Positions 49,489 through 60,022 of a stretch of DNA of 64,000 nucleotides are shown here, piece after piece. This DNA is from Diphasiastrum complanatum (Eukaryota > Streptophyta > Lycopodiopsida > Lycopodiales > Lycopodiaceae). A program made the position numbers and the translations under genes. The number at the start of each line of letters is the position of its first letter. Position 1 is the first letter of the stretch. The stretch lies in the NCBI GenBank assembly GCA_029204225.1, contig CM055106.1, positions 40,624,368 to 40,688,367 on the forward strand, read 5' to 3'. The notes under the pieces are model-generated. The model did not search any database and had not been told where the DNA came from. It was given only the letters and a program-made list of their open reading frames with translations.

Positions 49489-50389
49489 CCTTTTATTTTA
49501 TTTCAGCTTTTTCAGCTTTCTCTAGACCAATAGAAAAGCTCCATGTGTACTTCTACATAACGTAGAAAATCTGCCCAAAAAAGTGGGGCAAATTTTTTTA
49601 AAATGTAACATATGGCATATTAAAAAAAAAGAAAAAAAAATTAAGTAGACCTTGAATTTAGAAAAAATGAGAGGGGGGGGGGGGGGAGATCATCAGAGAA
49701 AGAGAATTTGGGAGGCCACGCCTCCATGGAAAAGAGTGCCACGGCCCCTTCGGGACGCTGGCCCAGTTTGGGGTGCGACCCTCCTGTGATGCCAAATAGC
49801 CCCCTTCCTCCTCCCTCCCCCTCGATGCTAGCGCACCCCTCCACTGGCGCATGGGCGCTAGCGTGCCCTCTCCCAGCCATAGGTGCTCTGAGGGGGCGCC
49901 AACACGCAGTACGAGGGAAGGGGAGCCAGCGCATTGTACCCGAGCCCAAAAGCAGTCGTGCAGCCCCCCCTCCCCCCGATGCAGCTGTGCCAGCTCGGCC
50001 TCCCCTCCCCTCGTACTGCAGGCTGGCTCCCCCTCAGAGCTTCATTGGTTGGGAGGGGACGCGCTAGTGCCCATGCACCAACGCACCCCCTGCGCTGGCA
50101 TCGAGGGGGATGAGGGAGGGAGGGGCTATTTGGCATCACAAGGGGGGGCCGTGCCCTGAATGGGCCCAGCATCTCGAAGGGGGTGCGCCCCCCCTTCACG
50201 GTTCTAAATACTATTGATTGTAAAATAATTTGCACCCTTCTCCCTCATTAATTTTGATTTTTCCAAGACTTTTCTCACACCTCTTGTTATGTCTTTTTTT
50301 TCACATTAATGATTTAATTTTTTTTTTAGTTTATTATACTTGCTGCCCGAGTTGTAAACTCGGCCAGTCTATAGGGCCCTTTTCAAACC
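49489..50389. mobile_element. GC-rich foldback insertion in a gypsy gag frame, 901 bp
   Basis: Inverted arms of about 170 bp pair 49760-49925 with 49985-50155 (for example GTGATGCCAAATAGCCCC on the left matches its reverse complement on the right). The middle is GC-rich against AT-rich flanks. AATATT stands at 49483-49488 and again at 50390-50395, which looks like a 6-bp target duplication. Removing 901 bp plus one AATATT rejoins the gag reading frame exactly. The outer 150 bp on each side are AT-rich and do not form obvious terminal inverted repeats. Proline-rich frames inside (up to 125 codons) follow from composition. The class is unknown: foldback/MITE-like element or retroposon with a captured hairpin. 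Confidence 0.65.
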
Positions 50390-50395
50390 AATATT

Positions 50396-51036
50396 TTCTC
50401 TAATGGTTGTGGCTGAGGACATTCAGCAAGGACATGCCCTTCGCCTTTACAGTTAGCACAGAGCGGCACATATCCTACTGACCTCCTGGGTTCAGGGCAA
50501 TCAGACGAATAGTGACCCGAGGCTCCGCAATTATAGCACGAACCCCTTACTCTAGGTGGAGGAGTGGAATCTCTTGTCCCCCCTCTACGCAAAATAGTGT
50601 ACTGTTGACCAATATGCGGTTTTGGTATAATGCTCTTTTGGTTAGTAGAAGTTGCAGTATAAGCTACCTCCTCATGATTATTTATCAGACATAGGAGTAA
50701 TTCCTGTTCTAAATAGTTAGCCTGTAAACTGGGATAGTTGGTCTTAGAATGACCTTCCTTCCCACAAGCAGTACACCAAACATTGTCATTAAGCTTCACT
50801 TTTTTCCGTTTGGATTTAACATCAGACATTTGGACTTTTAAATCACTCATTTCTTTTGCTAATATCTCAACACTCTTCCTTAATGGATCCATCTTTTCAG
50901 ATTTCTCCATTCTTTTCTTCCTATCTGAGTTCCTACCTTTGGATTTCCTATAAGAAGATTTTTCTTCTGATGAAGAAGAATAAGATGAATACTCTGAAGA
51001 CTCTCCTCATCTACTGAATCAGATTTTGATTTAGAC
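50396..51036 (-). pseudogene. Gypsy Gag with three zinc knuckles, proximal half of a split frame
   Basis: The minus strand reads a Ser/Lys-rich lead (SSEYSSYSSSSEEKSSYRK), then a coiled-coil-like MDPLRKSVEILAKEMSDLKV, and three CCHC boxes: CTACGKEGHSKTNY (last Cys lost), CYNCGASGHYSSDC and CANCKGEGHVLAEC. Three knuckles are unusual compared with the one or two common in plant LTR elements. The frame runs directly into the insertion at 50389. Sequence above 51037 is not recognisable gag, so the N-terminal capsid part is missing. Confidence 0.7.
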
Positions 51037-51465
51037 TCAGTAGTTAACCAAAGAATTATATGCAGAATGCTTTAAGCTGTCATCTATTGGTAGTGTTCGG
51101 AAAGATAAAAAGATTATGGATTCTGAAAGCTTGCACACTAGTTTGACGTATTGTAGGGTGAAGCGATTATCTACCAAGATACAAAGGGATACAAGCTGAC
51201 ATATTTCAAAGATTTTGGTTGTATCACATTCATCGAATGGGCAAGCAACATCATTTACGGCATTGACAAGAATCTGACTATCTCTCTCTCCAACCTGCAG
51301 TACTTTATACAAATCCATGAGGACTAGGAGGTAAAGTTAGCAAAAATTTCTTACTCATTGTTTCTAAAAGCTAGCATTACAATACACAACACATGCTATG
51401 AAACTCGTGGAGGAGGCCTCTATCTATACCCACGAGCTGGTGAATTCAATTCTATCATATTTTGG
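51037..51465. other. No gene recognised
   Basis: A 93-codon minus-strand frame (51037-51318) has no known motif. Confidence 0.3.
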
Positions 51466-51805
51466 TTTCCACCTCTTACAACTGAGTGAACCCCATTCTA
51501 TAAAGATTTGGGTTCCACCTCTTACTAAATAATAGGAGGCCTCTTTATTAAAAACATAACTCAAGTTGAAATAGTCTAAATTGCTAGCTCCCACATGGCT
51601 ATCCATCTTTCGAGAATTACCATGGGGCTCACAACTGTACATTTTAGCCTAGCACTAATAATTTGCATGCTCTCAGACTCGGCTCTCAATTTCATCTCTA
51701 CTAGAAGCCCTTTTTGGGTGATGAGTTACTGCATCAACATGTTAGGTGCATGGCATCAGCTAACATTATCTTCTCCTAGAGTGTTGCAGGATCCGCTACA
51801 ATGCC
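51466..51805. repeat. Dispersed repeat, copy 1
   Basis: Aligns in the same orientation with 58140-58477 over about 340 bp. Landmarks are TTCCACCTCTTACAACTGAG, AGGAGGC.TCTTTATTAAAAA and TGGCTATCCATCTTTCG. Probably part of an LTR or MITE; class not determined. Confidence 0.75.
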
Positions 51806-51908
51806 TCATCTATTACATTCCTATGTAACTAGCAGTGCTTCAGTGACCCCTATATGTCCATTTAGTGTTGGGGGCTAAATGGCAAGTTACTCTTGAATAA
51901 AGGGTACC

Positions 51909-52076
51909 TTTGGATAAGGGCAAACAAGTGACTATACCTTGGTCGGAGGTATGGAATCAAGTTACCCTTGGATAAGGGATACCCTTAGGATTAAGGATAT
52001 GTGCCTTTAGATTAAGGTACAAGTGTCCTTGGATAAGGGCAGATAGGTATCTATGCCTTGGTCGGAGATATGGAAA
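51909..52076. repeat. Direct repeat, about 48 bp, offset 119 bp
   Basis: CTTGGATAAGGGCA..CA/TA.GT..CTAT.CCTTGGTCGGAG.TATGGAA occurs near 51909-51957 and 52028-52076, with a third partial GGATAAGGG near 51970. It lies directly beside the truncated 5' end of the copia element at 52091. Confidence 0.65.
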
Positions 52077-52090
52077 CTAGTGAGGCGCAG

Positions 52091-52635
52091 GTGTAAAGCT
52101 TTTGTTTGATGAATTCCAAGAGGTCCAATAGGATTTAGAGGTGGAACCTTGTGAGGTCCAATAGAAAATTGAGGTGTGCTTGAATATAGTCCAATAGAAT
52201 TAAGAGGTGCATGGATCAATGGTCCAATAGGATCAAGAGGTGACAAAGTATGGTCCAATCATAGTTAAGCATAGTGGTAGCTCGTAGATCTACTAGTATC
52301 ATTGTACTCCTCATTTTGGATCTAATTGATTTGGTGATTTCATGGATTTTGTGAGTTATTGGATTTCTAGCTTTCTCTCTCTACCCGAGAGCTCATGATG
52401 TTTTTTCTCTCTCTACCCAAGGAGAGCAGCTTGTTTTTACTTAGATTATTTTTTGAATACTTCCCACACGTGTGAGTGAGAGTTGGAAGTGATTGAATGC
52501 ATGTAGTAGTGTGTTTTTGCCATAGATTCAAAGATAGATCTTGAATCTCAATCTAGTCTTGATCTTGGTGCATCTACACACCTTAGGAGATCACAAGTAC
52601 ATGTAATGGACAGTCCACACGTGTGAAATTCAACA
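52091..52635 (+). repeat. Copia family-A 5' LTR, first 191 bp missing
   Basis: Matches positions 56958-57502 of the 3' LTR. It starts GTGTAAAGCTTTTG at 52091 and ends AATTCAACA before the PBS. ACACGTGT palindromes (G-box core) lie at 52466-52473 and 52617-52624. Confidence 0.93.
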
Positions 52636-52650
52636 TGGTATCAGAGCCTA
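52636..52650 (+). other. Copia primer-binding site
   Basis: TGGTATCAGAGCCTA, a canonical iMet PBS, directly after the LTR's terminal CA. Confidence 0.92.
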
Positions 52651-53402
52651 CCTAAGTTTACCATGCATTTTGATCCATCTAAGTGAAAAAATTTTCATCA
52701 ATCTTGAGCTAGAAGTTGTCAAGGCCCATTTTTCTAGCTATCTTGTTCAATCTTGGATCAAAAGAGATCAAAAGGACATTGATTGGGTCTGACCTGGTAC
52801 TGTACGGAATCAAGTGCTCAGACACGTGTGAGGAACATCCAATTTCAGTTTGGAAGATCTCTCTCATGCTTGGTCCATTTATCTTGGTTGATAGCTTGTT
52901 TTGAAGCTATTTTTGTCTAGTTTCTGATGCAGTCAGTTTCATTCCATTTGGTTGAGCCAATCAAAAGTTATAAGCTTTTGAAAAAAGGTTAGGTAGGGCA
53001 CCTAGACCTGGGTGGACACATTTGGTTTGGTCAAGAGATTGCTTGGTTGATCCAAAATCACAGTTGTATGCTTGCCAATCTCATCTATATTTGATCTAGG
53101 CACTGTTTTGAGATCTTAGCCATTTTATTTCATGCAATATCATTGTATTTGAGTCAAATTTGGTTTCTTAGAGTACTTCACACTTGATAAGAGTGTTTGA
53201 TCCTAACTTTGCCTATACTCCATCATTTGATGTGAAATAGATCTTATTTTAGAGAGATTTGTGTAGCTAGTGAGAATCAATTCACAAATAGTTGCAAGAT
53301 CTTTCAGAGGAGGAGATAGTACTCTATTATTGGATCCTATTGAGAGTGTGTAGCAACATTTATTGTTCATCATTTGAGTTTTCTTCACTTCAAATGTTTT
53401 CA
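52651..53402 (+). other. Copia leader
   Basis: Non-coding 750 bp between PBS and gag; no gene recognised. It includes one more ACACGTGT near 52822. Confidence 0.6.
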
Positions 53403-54325
53403 ATGGGTTCATCCTTGTTGGAACCAAGTGAAAGATTTACCACTTCAAACTATTCAATTTGGAAAATGAGGATGGAGTCCATCTTGATCCTTCAAGACGT
53501 GATGGACATAGTTCTTGGCCTTGAAGAAGAACCACGAGTTCTTCAAGAGGTTCAAAAATACAAAAAGAGAGCTAGGATGGCTCTCCACTACATTAAGATG
53601 AATGTCTCTAATGAGATATTGAGGGAGATAGGTACTTGTACAACAGCCAAAGAAGCTTGGGATTGTCTCAAGACTATCTATAGGCTAAGAATACCTCTAG
53701 GCTTCTCACTCTTAGGAATCAAATCTTTCAAAGTAGCCAAAAGAGTGATGAGAGTGCATCTAGTTATGTTTTGAGAGTAAAAGATATTCATAGAGAACTT
53801 GCTTGTATTGGTGATTCCATCAATTAAAATGAGCTAGTTCAAGTCATTCTCAATGGCTTGAGAAGTGAATTTGATAACCTTGTCCAATCCTATGCCATTA
53901 AGGAGGAGCTACCAAGTTTGGAGGCTCTCCAAAGTGTGCTAATTTTAGAAGAATAAAGACAAGAGTACAAGCTCTTGAGGATGGACAAGCTTTCTCTCAC
54001 TCATAATGATGGCAAAGCTCTCTTTGCCAAGGATAAGCACAAAGGGAGGAGCAAGAACCAACATCAACAATCCTCAAGCAAGTACAAAGTCAAATCCAAA
54101 GACAAAGATGAGGAGGAAGATGATTCCTCTAATGCTTCATCATCCAAGCTCAAGAAGAAGAAGATCAAGTGCTTTTATTGTGGCAAGAAAGGTCATTATG
54201 CCACCAATTGCTTCAAGAAGAAGAATCAACTCAAGCAAGCCAACATTACCAATGAGAAGGAACACACTATTGCAAGTGATGGAGAGGGATTTCTTATGGT
54301 CTCTAGTTTCTCATCTACTCCTTTC
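53403..54325 (+). pseudogene. Copia family-A Gag
   Basis: The likely start is ATG 53403 (MGSSLLEPSERFTTSNYSIW; an earlier Met is at 53394). The Gag core includes RMESILILQDVMDIVLGLEE and LHYIKMNVSNEILREIGTCT. A frameshift near 53685 and stops at about 53824 and 53955 break it. The frame is open again from 53975. The knuckle CFYCGKKGHYATNC is at about 54170-54212, after a Lys/Ser-rich stretch. Confidence 0.9.
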
Positions 54326-55884
54326 AAGAAGGACGGCCTATGGTATATTGATATTGGAGCCTCTTCACATATGTGTGGCTCCAAGGACTCTTTCTCTTCT
54401 ATTGCACCTTATGATGGAGTCAAGAAATCAATATACACTGCAAATGATTTTGAATGTCCTATTGAAGGCATAGGGAACATTCCCTTGAAGCTTGCATCCT
54501 CTAAAGTTCTTTCTCTCTCTAAAGTTCTTTATGTACCTAAGCTTACCAAGAATCTTATTAGTGTTGGCCAATTGCTTGATAATGGCCTTGATGTAAAATT
54601 CAATGTTGATACTTGCACTATCAAGAAGAATGATGAGATACTTTCATTAGGATCTAGATTTGGTGGCATCTATAAACTAGATCCAAATGAGTATGTGAAT
54701 GCTTGTAATGTTGCTCTTGTGGACAAGCTCTCTATGGAGGAATTATGGCATAGGAGGTTGGGACATCCCAACTACAAATCCATGCTCTCTATGATCAAAG
54801 AATCCAAAGCTATTGGCTTGCCAAAGTCACTCTCCAAGAAGATCAAGCCTTGTGAGGCTTGTGTTATTGCTAAATCTCACAAAAAGCCTTTTACAAGATC
54901 TTCTATCAAAAGCAAGCATCCTTTGGAGTTAATCCACTCGGATGTGCATTTCTCATCAACTACAAGCAAGGGAGGAGCCACTTGTTTTGTTACTTTCATT
55001 GATGATTACACAAGATTCACTTGGATATATCTTCTTGCTTCTAAATCTATGGTGTTTGATCATTTCCTTATTTTCAAAGCTTATGTGAGAAGCAATCCTC
55101 ATTCAAGATTAAAGCTCTCAGAAGTGATGGAGGTGGTGAATATATCTCCAATAAATTTCAAGATTTTTGTGAGCTTGAAGGCATTAAAAGAGAGTTCTCT
55201 TGTGCCTACTCTCCATCTCAAAATGGAGTGGCTGAGAGAAAGAATAGATCTCTTTGTGAATGTGCAAAATCTATGAGAATTGAGACATCTTTGCCCAAAG
55301 ATTTTTGGGGAGAAGCCATTAATTGTGCAAATTATCTTTGCAATAGGCTCCCACATATAGCTCTTGGAGGAAAGTCACCATATGAAATCTTATTTTTGAA
55401 GAAGCCTAAGGTTGATCACCTTAGAGTTTTTGGATGCTTATGCTTTGTCCATATTCTCTTAGAAACAAGGAAGAAGGAAGATCCTAGTGCATGTAAAGGG
55501 ATCACGGTTGGATACTCATCCACCAAGAAGGCCTATAGAGTCTTTATACTCTCTACTTCTCAAGTTATTGAAAGTAGAGATGTTGTCTTTCATGAAGATC
55601 AACACTCGTCTTTTGAAGAGGCCGAGATCAAGAAATCTATGGATGCATCATCAATTATTGATTTTGAAGACAATCATGATGTGATGGGGTCGAGATTTGA
55701 AGAAGACTCTCCTCGGATTTTCTCACCAAGAAGATCCATGAGAGATAGATCCGAGCCTAAGAGGCTCTCATATGTTGAAAAAGGCAAAGAAGTGGATCTT
55801 GATTCCACTAATTATGTTTTTTATGTCTCTCATGAAGAGCCAAAGAATGTACAAGAGGCACTCAGCCATGAAGCAAGAGTATGA
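54326..55884 (+). pseudogene. Copia family-A protease and integrase
   Basis: The protease region WYIDIGASSHMCGSKDSF has D-I-G-A at 54350-54361 where D-S/T-G-A is required, so the active site is probably dead. GAG-pre-integrase follows with LWHRRLGHPNYKSM and CEACVIAKSHKKPFTRSS, then the integrase core from LIHSDVHFSSTTSKGGATCF, FIDDYTRFTWIYLL. A frameshift near 55110-55130 moves the second half to the 55228-55884 frame (MAERKNRSLCECAKSMR, DFWGEAINCANYLCNRLPH, HLRVFGCLCFVH, SRDVVFHED). It ends at 55884, where another small deletion/frameshift precedes RT. Confidence 0.9.
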
Positions 55885-56752
55885 TGCATTGATCACCAAC
55901 AATACTTGGGAGCTTGTGGATCCTCCATCCAAAAAGCATGTGATTGGTTGCAAGTGGGTATTTCGGATCAAGTTCAATCATGATGGCACCACCAACAAGC
56001 ATAAAGCAAGATTATGTGCCAAAGGATTTGCTCAAATCCATGGTCTTAATTATGAGGAGACCTTTGCACCTATTGCAAAGATGGTGACAATAAGAATTCT
56101 TATTTCTCTTGCTTGTTTTTTCAAGTGGAAGGTGTTTCAATTAGATGTATCCAATGCTTTTCTAAATGGTTATCTTGAGGAGGAGATCTATATGGAACAA
56201 CCTCAGAGATTCATCAAGGATGAGTCCAAAGTGTGCTTGCTCTTCAAAAGTCTTTATGGACTCAAGCAAGCGCCAAGATCATGGTATTCAAGACTTAATT
56301 CTTTTCTTATCTCACTAGGATTTACTATTAGTGACTATGATCCTTCCATGTATCTAAAGTTTGCTGATAGCAATATTGTCATTCTTCTAATTTATGTTGA
56401 TGACATTATTCTTTGTGGAAGTTGTATCAAGCTAGTTGATGAAACCAAGCTAGCACTTGGATGTGAGTTTAAAATGCAAGATCTAGGAGAGATGCATTAC
56501 ATCCTAGGCTTAGAAAATTATGTCTTTATATGCCAATCTAGATATGCTCACTCTATGTTGAAAAAATTTCATATGGAAAATTCTAAGAGCATAGGTACTC
56601 CAATGGAGCAAATTGTAAAAGATCCTAATAAAGGTGATGAAAGATCCTTTGAGGACATCACACTTTTTAGGAGTCTTGTAGGCTCCTTGATTTGGCTTAC
56701 CATTACTAGGCCCGATCTAAGTTTTTGTGTGCACAAATTAAGTCATAGATAA
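55772..56752 (+). pseudogene. Copia family-A reverse transcriptase lacking RNase H
   Basis: The frame reads MKQEYDALITNNTWELVDPP, CKWVFRIKFNHDGTTNKHKA, NYEETFAPIAKMVTIRILIS, QLDVSNAFLNGYLEEEIYM, SLYGLKQAPRSWYSRL and the catalytic YVDD at 56393-56404. A short deletion follows at ILGLE/NYVFICQS. It continues through GSLIWLTITRPDLSFCVHKL and stops at 56752, next to the PPT. The roughly 150 codons of RNase H seen in relatives are missing. RT motifs themselves are intact. Confidence 0.92.
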
Positions 56753-56766
56753 TTTTTTAGGAGGAG
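56751..56766 (+). other. Polypurine tract
   Basis: AATTTTTTAGGAGGAG directly before the TG of the 3' LTR. Confidence 0.8.
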
Positions 56767-57502
56767 TGTGAAGAATTGAAAAAGATTATCTATGTTAGAT
56801 ATAGGGTCTTATGTTTTTTACATCAAGCATCTAGGTGTAGGATGTTGATAGGAATAAATTTAGCATAGATGGCAAATTATGCATTTCCACTTGTAATGCC
56901 ACTATTGAGCCAAAATAGAGTAAGAGGCTAAACACGTGCCAATTAAAGTGTAGACAAGTGTAAAGCTTTTGTTTGATGAATTCCAAGAGGTCCAATAGGA
57001 TTAAGAGGTGGAACCTTGTGAGGTCCAATAGGAAATTGAGGTGTGCTTGAATATAGTCCAATAGAATTAAGAGGTGCATGGATCAATGGTCCAATAGGAT
57101 CAAGAGGTGACAAAGTATGGTCCAATCATAGTTAAGCATAGTGGTAGCTCGTAGATCTACTAGTATCATTGTACTCCTCATTTTGGATCTAATTGATTTG
57201 GTGATTTCATGGATTTTGTGAGTTATTGGATTTCTAGCTTTCTCTCTCTACCCGAGAGCTCATGATGCTTTTTCTCTCTCTACCCGAGGAGAGCAGCTTG
57301 TTTTTACTTAGATTATTTTTTGAATACTTCCCACACGTGTGAGTGAGAGTTGGAAGTGATTGAATGCATGTAGTAGTGTGTTTTTGCCATAGATTCAAAG
57401 ATAGATCTTGAATCTCAATCTAGTCTTGATCTTGGTGCATCTACACACCTTAGGAGATCACAAGTACATGTAGTGGACAGTCCACACGTGTGAAATTCAA
57501 CA
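56767..57502 (+). repeat. Copia family-A 3' LTR, 736 bp
   Basis: TGTGAAGAATTG start, AATTCAACA end. The best copy of this LTR. ACACGTGT at 57333-57340 and 57484-57491. A 60-codon minus-strand frame recurring in all three copies is LTR sequence, not a gene. Confidence 0.92.
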
Positions 57503-57725
57503 CTTAGGTTCTTCACAGAAGGCTTAGAGCCTGTCCACACCTCATGGAGTGTCTTGCCTGAGAGGGCCTTGGTCGAACATCTGTTCTGGACGTAAGCTAC
57601 AGTGGAGACAGCTTCGGCCCAAAAACTCTTGGGCAACGATGCATGCGCCAACATACATTTAGTTGATTCAACCAGAGCCATTTGACTAAGGACTGTAAGG
57701 AGTGATGAATTGCTGCTCAATGCCT
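57503..57725 (-). pseudogene. Copia integrase C-terminal fragment
   Basis: The minus strand reads SQMALVESTKCMLAHASLPK, SFWAEAVSTVAYVQNRCSTK and SGKTLHEVWTGSKPSVKNL, the segment after the integrase core of a different copia family. It is cut on the left by the family-A LTR end at 57502 and on the right by the GT tract. Confidence 0.85.
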
Positions 57726-57728
57726 TGG

Positions 57729-57730
<2 letters not shown>

Positions 57731-57764
<34 letters not shown>
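57731..57764. repeat. (GT)n microsatellite, 34 bp
   Basis: 17 uninterrupted GT units. Confidence 0.97.
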
Positions 57765-57766
<2 letters not shown>

Positions 57767-58139
57767 ATGAGACGTCAAATAAATGTATAATAAAAAGAAA
57801 GCCTGACGAGCATTATATGAGACACCTTATAAAATAAAAAATGGATTAAAACCAAGTTGTTAAATATTTTCAAGCTTTTGCAAGGAATAGACTCACCATT
57901 TGCTGGAATCAGAGTTAACAAAAACTCCTTAGGGAGCCAGAAACTAGGAAACATCATAACACAGTGGAATGGTGGATCAATCTCCAAGTCCTGCACATCT
58001 ACTTGATGCTAAACCCAAACCAATCCTTAAGAGAAAAAGCAACAACAAGCACATTCATACATCGGTACCCAAAATAAATGCATGAAGATGGAGCATGGAA
58101 GGAAATGGAAGTAGAATGATCTTCAATTCAGCAAACAAC
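57765..58139. other. No gene recognised
   Basis: AT-rich, short frames only. Confidence 0.4.
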
Positions 58140-58477
58140 ATTCCACCTCTTACAACTGAGGGAACTCCATTCTATAAAGATTTGAGTTCCACCTCTTACT
58201 TGATAATAGGAGGCATCTTTATTAAAAACATAATTCAAGCTGAGAGAGTCTAAATTGCTAGCTCCCATATGGCTATCCATCTTTCGGGAATTACCATGGG
58301 ACTCACAACTGTACATTTCAACCTAGCACTAATAATTCTCATGCTCTCTCGGCTCTCAACTTCATCTCTCCTGGAAACCCTTTTTGGGTAATGAGGCACT
58401 GCAACGACATGTCAGGGGCATGGCTTCAGCTAACATTATCCTCCCCCTATAGTGTTGCAGGTCCTACTACATTGCTT
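58140..58477. repeat. Dispersed repeat, copy 2
   Basis: Partner of 51466-51805, same orientation; see there. Confidence 0.75.
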
Positions 58478-59111
58478 CAGCTTTGACGTGTGGTTCTTGG
58501 AAAGGCATAGATCAGCGTTTGCCTACGTAAAACTAAAAACTTATTGGCTTCGTTGTCGTGTGTCTCAGCAAAACTTCAAAGTCACAGCAGCTTATCAGGA
58601 TAGCCCTGCGTAACCGAGAGTCTCTTGCTTGTTCTTTTCAGCTTTTCTTCTATCAAGAGATTTCTCATAGCCGACCTTCCTTTCGATGGCTTCAAAAAAT
58701 GCGATGAATCTTGTCTTTATGCCCCACGGAATAGGTCCCAAGTATGGCCTTATCCCAAGTATGAACTTATTTTCACGCCACTTCTCGATCATCTGCACGT
58801 ACTGACTGGAAGTAAATGTGGCTCAGAAATAAAACCTTGCCATCGATGTGAATCTTCTGATTACAAAGGTTGATTGACGTCCAACATTATGGGCGGTAGC
58901 CCCTTATCCCAATAGCACTCTAATGTCACGAGAAAGGCTATGAATAAACAATAGTTTGCACTTTCTTGGACTACGATATCTGCACTTCCTCTATAAGCGT
59001 ATCCAAATTTTAGTGGCGCATCTCGATACTTTAGTTTGGCCGGTGAATTAAGCCCATGCCGTGAGTCTTAGGTTCTAGTTTGGCCCTGATGAGGACATTA
59101 GCTTTCTCAAA
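58478..59111. other. Probable decayed gypsy interior
   Basis: A minus-strand 67-codon frame (58595-58798) is unrecognised. Closer to the LTR, plus-strand sequence around 59085-59120 (FGPDEDISFLKRGEDVVK) resembles the last codons before the PPT in plant gypsy elements. Confidence 0.4.
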
Positions 59112-59122
59112 CGAGGGGAGGA
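59112..59122 (+). other. Polypurine tract
   Basis: CGAGGGGAGGA directly before TGTTGTAAAG. Confidence 0.65.
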
Positions 59123-60022
59123 TGTTGTAAAGCTGACTCGGGTGCACCCAATGTGCCCTGTAAGACTCTAAGGGGTGACGCTCCCTAAGGTCCCAGAGCA
59201 AGTTAGATAGTCAAGGACTGAGCCTCCGACCTATGGTGAGCCAATCAAGTAGTCACAAGTCATGAGCTAGCTTTGGAGCTCAAGTCATGGCCTAGTCAGG
59301 AACCAAGTTGATTCTGCCGTCGGGACGGCTTCCGGGACCCATGTCCGGGAGCCAGACTGATTCTGCCAGGCTTAATTAGCAAAATAAAAACTAAGTCCAG
59401 AAAAGCGTGCTTTACCAGAAAGCACTATATTCCAGGATAGAGGGGGCGCGCTGAATTACACTAGAACTATAGGGGGAGTCCGACAGACAGAAACTTGGGC
59501 AGCTCCAGGAATCTAGTCGCCAGGTCTCAGCTCCCTCTACCAGCACGAGCCAGACACTATGCCCAGCACGTGTTGGTGGCCCCGAGACCAGTCAGTCTAT
59601 GTATGAATGTAACATCTTCCAAATTTAATAAAGTTGATCCTTGGGGATGATTACTGTTTCGGTTTCGCCTCCGGGACTGGTCCAAGTGGAAGGACCCTTA
59701 CTACAACCTTTTTGCGTCGCTGGCGCCTAAGGGTCCCTGTCATCGACATGGGGCTTGCCGCTATGCCAATTGGTCAGTTTGGCGACCACTATGCCTTGGA
59801 TTTCATGTGTGGCTTGTCTTTGCCTTTGGTTACCTTTTGGGGACGGATTCTGAGTTGGCTTTCGGGTTGGTTGGGATTCCAATTTTCTTAAGTCTGAATG
59901 GTTAAGCTTGTTACGTTTCTGAGTTGGCTTTTATGTAAGTGCATGATGGATGAATGTTAGACTTAAGCGCGTGTTGGGGAAACCGCTCAAGTCCCAGCGC
60001 CCTTTGAGGCGCCGGCGCAACA
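59123..60022 (+). repeat. Probable gypsy 3' LTR, about 900 bp
   Basis: Begins TGTTGTAAAGCTGACTCGGG after a PPT. It is GC-richer than its surroundings, has AATAAA at about 59626, and ends near GGCGCAACA (60022). No PBS follows, as expected of a 3' LTR. The 85-codon frame at 59634-59891 is inside it. No second copy is in the window, so the right end is approximate. Confidence 0.55.

Larger units (their letters stand above)
52091..57502 (+). mobile_element. Copia family-A element, 5'-truncated LTR, coding-dead
   Basis: Order: partial 5' LTR (52091-52635), PBS (52636-52650), gag, protease, integrase, RT, PPT (56751-56766), complete 3' LTR (56767-57502). This is the standard copia order PR-INT-RT, but RNase H is absent. 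Over the 545 bp present in both LTRs I count five substitutions and no gaps. The 3' LTR ends against a separate copia integrase fragment. Confidence 0.93.

Noticed and set aside
49641-50235. Pro/Ala-rich frames of 102-125 codons on both strands
   Set aside because: They overlap each other in the GC-rich inverted repeat of the foldback insertion and have no domain.
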